From NCBI GenBank assembly GCA_017540285.1, contig JAFYBI010000334.1, positions 1 through 9,479 of the forward strand: 9,479 nt of DNA, written 5' to 3'. Both the position numbers and the translations under genes were made by a program. Positions 5,958 through 9,479 of the stretch are shown piece after piece. Under the pieces are notes generated by a model, which did no database searches, was not told the DNA's origin, and worked only from the letters and a program-made list of their open reading frames with translations. How positions within the stretch are numbered: the first letter of the stretch is position 1; each line of letters starts with the position of its first letter. Origin of the DNA: Clostridia bacterium (lineage in GTDB: Bacteria; Bacillota; Clostridia; Oscillospirales; CAG-272).

Positions 5958-8321
5958 TCAAATCAGCAATCCGATGAGATGCACGACGCAGGCGGCGACC
6001 CACGCGACGGCGCACTGCCAGACGACGACGAAGACGGCCCATTTTCCGCCCATCTCACGCCGCACGGACGCGACCGCCGCGACGCAGGGCGTATAGAGGA
6101 GCGAGAAGACGAGCAGGCATGCCGCGGAGAGGGAAGAGATCGCCGTCTCCGCTCCGCCCGCGAAGAGGAGCTCCATCGACGAGACGACGCTCTCCTTCGC
6201 GATGAAGCCGCTGATGAGCGACGTGCAGATCCGCCAGTCGCCGAGCCCGACCGGACGCATGATCGGGACGAGCCAGCCGGAGATCATGGCGAGGATGCTG
6301 GAGCGCGAATCCGTGACCATGTTGAGGCGGATGTCGAAGCGTCCGAGAAACCAGATCGCGACCGTCGCGATGAGGATGATCGAGAAGGCGCGCTGCAGAA
6401 AGTCCTTCGCCTTTTCCCAGAGGAGGCGGACGACGTTCTTTGCGCCGGGCATGCGGTAGTCCGGGAGCTCCATCACGAACGGGACCGCCTCGCCGCGAAA
6501 GAGCGTGTTGCGGTAGAGACATGCCGCCGCGATGCCGAGCACGATCCCGCCGAGGTAGAGACCGATCATCCAGAGCGCCGCGTGCTTCGGGAAGAACGCG
6601 CTCACGAAGAACGCGTAGATCGGGACCTTCGCCGAACAGCTCATGAAGGGGGTCAGGAGGATCGTCATCTTCCGGTCGCGGTCGCTCGGCAGGGTCCGGG
6701 TCGCCATGACGGCGGGGACCGTACAGCCGAAGCCGACGAGGAGAGGCACGATGCTGCGTCCGGACAGGCCGAGCTTGCGCAGCAGCTTATCCATGACGAA
6801 CGCGACGCGCGCGATGTACCCGCTGTCCTCGAGGATCGAGAGGAAGAAGAACAGCGTCACGATGATAGGCAGAAAGCTGAGCACGGATCCGACGCCGCCG
6901 ATCACCCCGTCGATGAGGAGACTGTGCAGGGTCTCGTTGACGTTCGCATCGGCGAGCGCCCGGTCGACGATGCCGGAGAGGGACGTGATCCCGCCCTCCA
7001 GAAGATCCTGGAAAAAGGCGCCGATCACGCTGAAGGTCAGCCAGAAGACGAGTCCCATGATCGCGATGAACGCGGGGATCGCCGTGTAACGTCCCGTGAG
7101 GATGCGGTCGATCCGCTCGCTCCGGCGGCGTTCCCGGCTCTCCTTCGGCTTGGTCACGCATTCGCGGCAGACCTTGCCGATGAAATCGAAGCGCATGTCC
7201 GCGACCGCCGCGCTCCGGTCGAGTCCGGATTCCTTTTCCATCTGCACCATGATGTGCTCGACGGTCTCGCTCTCGTTGACGTCCAGCATGAGCTGCCCGC
7301 GGATGAGCGGATCGCCCTCCACCAGCTTCGACGCGGCGAACTTTGTCGGCAGGCCCGCGGCTTCGGCGTGGTCGTCGATGAGGTGCGCGATCGCGTGCAG
7401 ACAGCGGTGGACCGCGCCGCCACGGCGTCTCACGTCGCAGAGATCCTGCCGCGCGGGCCGCTCCTGATACTTCGCGATGTGGACCGCGTGCTCGATCAGC
7501 TCGCCGACGCCGGAATTCTTCGCCGCGGAGATCGCGACCACCGGCACGCCGAGCAGCTCCTCCATGCGGTTGATGTCGACGCTCCCGCCGTTCGCCGTCA
7601 CCTCGTCCATCATGTTGAGCGCGATGACCATCGGCACGTTCATTTCGAGCAGCTGCATCGAGAGATAGAGATTCCGCTCGATGTTCGTGGCGTCGACGAT
7701 GTTGATGATCGCCCTGGGCTTTTCTTGCAGCACGAAATTGCGCGAGACCAGCTCCTCGCTCGAATACGGCGACATGGAGTAGATGCCGGGCAGATCGGTG
7801 ACGACGGTGTCGGGATAGCCCCGGATCACGCCGTCCTTGCGGTCCACGGTGACGCCCGGGAAGTTCCCGACGTGCTGGTTCGCCCCCGTGAGCGCGTTGA
7901 AGAGCGTCGTCTTGCCGCAGTTCTGGTTCCCGACGAGCGCGAAGGTGAGCTTCGTCCCCTCCGGAAGCGGATCGCCCGAACCCTTCGGGTGATACTTTCC
8001 GCCTTCGCCGAGGCCCGGGTGGAAGGCTTCGCGGCGCGGACGGCTCTCCTCGGAGAGTTCCTCCCGCTCTTCTTCCGCGTCGTCCGCGACCGGCTCGACG
8101 GTGATTCGATCGGCATCCGCGAGCCGCAGCGTCAGCTTGTACCCGTGGATGATGAGCTCCATCGGGTCTCCCATCGGCGCGTATTTGACCGTCGTCACCC
8201 GCGCGCCCGGGATGACGCCCATGTCGAGGAAATGCTGCCGGAGCGCGCCTTCGCCTCCGACCTCGGTGATGACGGCGGATTTCCCCGGTTCCAGCCGCAT
8301 CAGCGTCATCGAATTGTTCAC
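5958..8321 (-). CDS. feoB: Fused FeoA-FeoB ferrous iron transporter
   Basis: A 787-residue inner membrane Fe(II) uptake protein with FeoA fused to the N-terminus of FeoB. Residues 1-77 are an SH3-like FeoA domain (MTLMRLEPGKSAVI, HFLDMGVIPGARVTTV). Residues 78-122 are a charged Glu- and Arg-rich linker. The G domain follows: G1 GNQNCGKT (131-138), G2 Thr158 in PGVTVDRK, G3 DLPG (176-179), G4 NMMD (236-239) and G5 ISAAK (264-268). A helical GDI-like region (about 295-400) leads to the membrane core (about 412-787), with conserved GFGCTVPA (530-537), SCSAKVPIY (561-569), GFIAKES (705-711) and YTPC (743-746). The start is GTG 8321, with GGGGGA four bases upstream; ATG 8309 is a possible later start but has no well-placed site. 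It begins 19 bases after the dipeptidase stop and is followed by the Cys-rich partner gene, so the Feo system appears complete. Confidence 0.95.
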   Translation of the reverse strand: MNNSMTLMRLEPGKSAVITEVGGEGALRQHFLDMGVIPGARVTTVKYAPMGDPMELIIHGYKLTLRLADADRITVEPVADDAEEEREELSEESRPRREAFHPGLGEGGKYHPKGSGDPLPEGTKLTFALVGNQNCGKTTLFNALTGANQHVGNFPGVTVDRKDGVIRGYPDTVVTDLPGIYSMSPYSSEELVSRNFVLQEKPRAIINIVDATNIERNLYLSMQLLEMNVPMVIALNMMDEVTANGGSVDINRMEELLGVPVVAISAAKNSGVGELIEHAVHIAKYQERPARQDLCDVRRRGGAVHRCLHAIAHLIDDHAEAAGLPTKFAASKLVEGDPLIRGQLMLDVNESETVEHIMVQMEKESGLDRSAAVADMRFDFIGKVCRECVTKPKESRERRRSERIDRILTGRYTAIPAFIAIMGLVFWLTFSVIGAFFQDLLEGGITSLSGIVDRALADANVNETLHSLLIDGVIGGVGSVLSFLPIIVTLFFFLSILEDSGYIARVAFVMDKLLRKLGLSGRSIVPLLVGFGCTVPAVMATRTLPSDRDRKMTILLTPFMSCSAKVPIYAFFVSAFFPKHAALWMIGLYLGGIVLGIAAACLYRNTLFRGEAVPFVMELPDYRMPGAKNVVRLLWEKAKDFLQRAFSIILIATVAIWFLGRFDIRLNMVTDSRSSILAMISGWLVPIMRPVGLGDWRICTSLISGFIAKESVVSSMELLFAGGAETAISSLSAACLLVFSLLYTPCVAAVASVRREMGGKWAVFVVVWQCAVAWVAACVVHLIGLLI

Positions 8322-8340
8322 GTTGTCCCCCGGAAACCTA

Positions 8341-9479
8341 TCAGTTGTCCGCGCGGTTGTAGCCGTTCTTCATGCGCACGCTCGCCTCGCGGAGGATTTT
8401 CCCGAGCGCCGCGGTCGATTCCTCCTTCGCCATCGCGGCGAGCTTTTCGTTGGCCTCCGCCGTGAGCGAAAAGTCGCCCGATTCCCGCATCCTGCGGTCG
8501 TATTCGAGCACGAGCCGGCGGCCCTTCGTCATGACGGCGTTCTGATACCGCTCGATCATCTGGATGACGGAGCCGTAATGCGGGTCCGCGAGCGCGCCGA
8601 TCAGACGGGACGCCCAGTAGAAGTTTTCCGTCGAGACGTCGAGCGTGACGTCCGTGAGGTATTTCGGCAGCTTCGCCGTGTTCGGATAGACGGGCAGGAG
8701 CGCGTCGAAGACGGTGGAGCCGAAGCAGATCCATTCGAGCCCGCGGATCGCCTCCGGGACGTCCGGGCGGATCTGGCAGACGGAGGTGACGCCCGTGCGG
8801 TTGATGCCGATCGAGCGGTACATGCCGCGCCGTCCGGTATCGATGCTCGTATAGGGGTTGTAGGGCGTCCCCTGATAGTGGGAGGAGAGCATGTACTTCA
8901 CGTCCTCCACGGCGATCCTGCGCTCCGGGACGACGCACCACGGGATGTCGTCGGACTCCGGCGTGAAATCCGCGCCCTCCCCGTCCCAGCGGTAGGTGTG
9001 CGGCGTCAGATACCGTCCCATGAACCACGCGCGGGGCGTGTTGTAGATGTGATCCATATCCGTGTGCGAGCCGAAGACGTCGCGGGGGTTGAATTTTCCG
9101 CCCTGATTGAGGTCGAGGCGGTTCTCCGCGATGAATTCCCTCAGGTCGGCGGAGCAGAGGTGCGCCTTCTTTTCGCCGAAGGCGTCGTCGAGATCGAAGG
9201 CGTCCATGCCGAACTGATTCGGCGCGAGCACGCAGACGTCGTCCGGAACGCGCCGTGCCATCCAGTGATGGCCGCCGATCGTCTCGAGCCACCAGACCTC
9301 GTTCTCGTCGTTGAAGGCGATGCCGTTCGATTCGTAGGTGCCGTATCGCTCGAGCAGGGATGCCAGCCGGAGGACGCCCTCGCGCGCGGAGCGGATGTAG
9401 GGCAGCACGAGGACGACGATGTCCTCCTCGCCGATGCCGCCGGGGGTATCCTTCCCGCGGCGGTTCGCGGCTTTTTGGA
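8341..9479 (-). CDS. pepD: C69-family dipeptidase, partial (5' end beyond window)
   Basis: The last 378 residues of a C69-family (PepD/dipeptidase A) cysteine dipeptidase, an N-terminal nucleophile hydrolase that cleaves dipeptides. The frame has no stop up to the right edge. The residues just before the in-frame GTG at 9408 (GIGEEDIVVLVLPYIRSARE) read as continuous family sequence, so 9408 is not the start. Other family-like blocks are GIAFNDENEVWWLETIGGHH, WMARRVPDDVCVLAPNQF and GSHTDMDHIYNTPRAWFMGR. The catalytic N-terminal Cys and about 80-100 residues lie outside the window, judging from the roughly 470-residue family length. The stop TGA at 8343-8341 is 19 bases ahead of feoAB, so the two are probably in one transcript. 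The operon promoter is off the right edge. The role is peptide-derived amino acid supply; no mechanistic link to iron uptake is known to me. Confidence 0.9.
   Translation of the reverse strand, partial: QKAANRRGKDTPGGIGEEDIVVLVLPYIRSAREGVLRLASLLERYGTYESNGIAFNDENEVWWLETIGGHHWMARRVPDDVCVLAPNQFGMDAFDLDDAFGEKKAHLCSADLREFIAENRLDLNQGGKFNPRDVFGSHTDMDHIYNTPRAWFMGRYLTPHTYRWDGEGADFTPESDDIPWCVVPERRIAVEDVKYMLSSHYQGTPYNPYTSIDTGRRGMYRSIGINRTGVTSVCQIRPDVPEAIRGLEWICFGSTVFDALLPVYPNTAKLPKYLTDVTLDVSTENFYWASRLIGALADPHYGSVIQMIERYQNAVMTKGRRLVLEYDRRMRESGDFSLTAEANEKLAAMAKEESTAALGKILREASVRMKNGYNRADN

Noticed and set aside
5763..8465. 900-codon + strand open frame opposite feoAB and the dipeptidase end
   Set aside because: It is antisense to a gene with complete FeoA and FeoB motifs. 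The product is a low-complexity Arg, Asp and Glu-rich string with no fold-like pattern, typical of the opposite strand of GC-rich genes.

Overview
The window is GC-rich (clearly above 60% by eye), densely packed bacterial DNA with strong GGAGG-type ribosome binding sites. A glycyl-radical enzyme, ferrous-iron uptake, a C69-family dipeptidase, an Ala-tRNA(Pro) editing protein and a FeoB-associated Cys-rich peptide together suggest a strict anaerobe of the Bacillota (Clostridia), probably an uncultured gut-type lineage. That placement is inferred from gene content and style, not from a marker gene.

Left half, + strand. A 202-base leader carrying several small perfect hairpins precedes a three-gene operon: an EutH-family membrane permease (203-1282), an unassigned glycyl-radical enzyme (1327-3444) and a small flavodoxin (3464-3949). 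The genes are 44 and 19 bases apart, each has its own Shine-Dalgarno sequence, and the operon ends at a strong hairpin terminator (3952-3986). The layout suggests substrate import, radical cleavage or elimination, and a low-potential electron donor for the radical-SAM activase. No activase gene lies in the window. No other eut, cut or microcompartment gene is visible, so the substrate is open. This is the best candidate for an undescribed system.

Right half, - strand, read from right to left. A tight gene string consists of a C69-family dipeptidase (runs off the right edge, 5' end missing), a fused FeoA-FeoB ferrous iron transporter, a 55-residue FeoB-associated Cys-rich membrane peptide (5778-5945) and a ProXp-ala/YbaK-type Ala-tRNA(Pro) deacylase. 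Gaps are 12-19 bases, so they are probably co-transcribed. A Gfo/Idh/MocA oxidoreductase (3998-5089) follows. It has its own near-consensus promoter (TTGACA, 17 bases, TAGAAT) with a perfect 13-base palindrome just after the -10 and an 11-base tandem repeat just before the -35, so it is probably regulated separately. It converges with the glycyl-radical operon on the shared terminator.

Almost all bases are assigned. The main non-coding stretches are 1-202 and 5090-5218. There is no rRNA, tRNA, CRISPR array, insertion sequence or phage gene. Very long open frames antisense to the real genes are GC-driven shadows.
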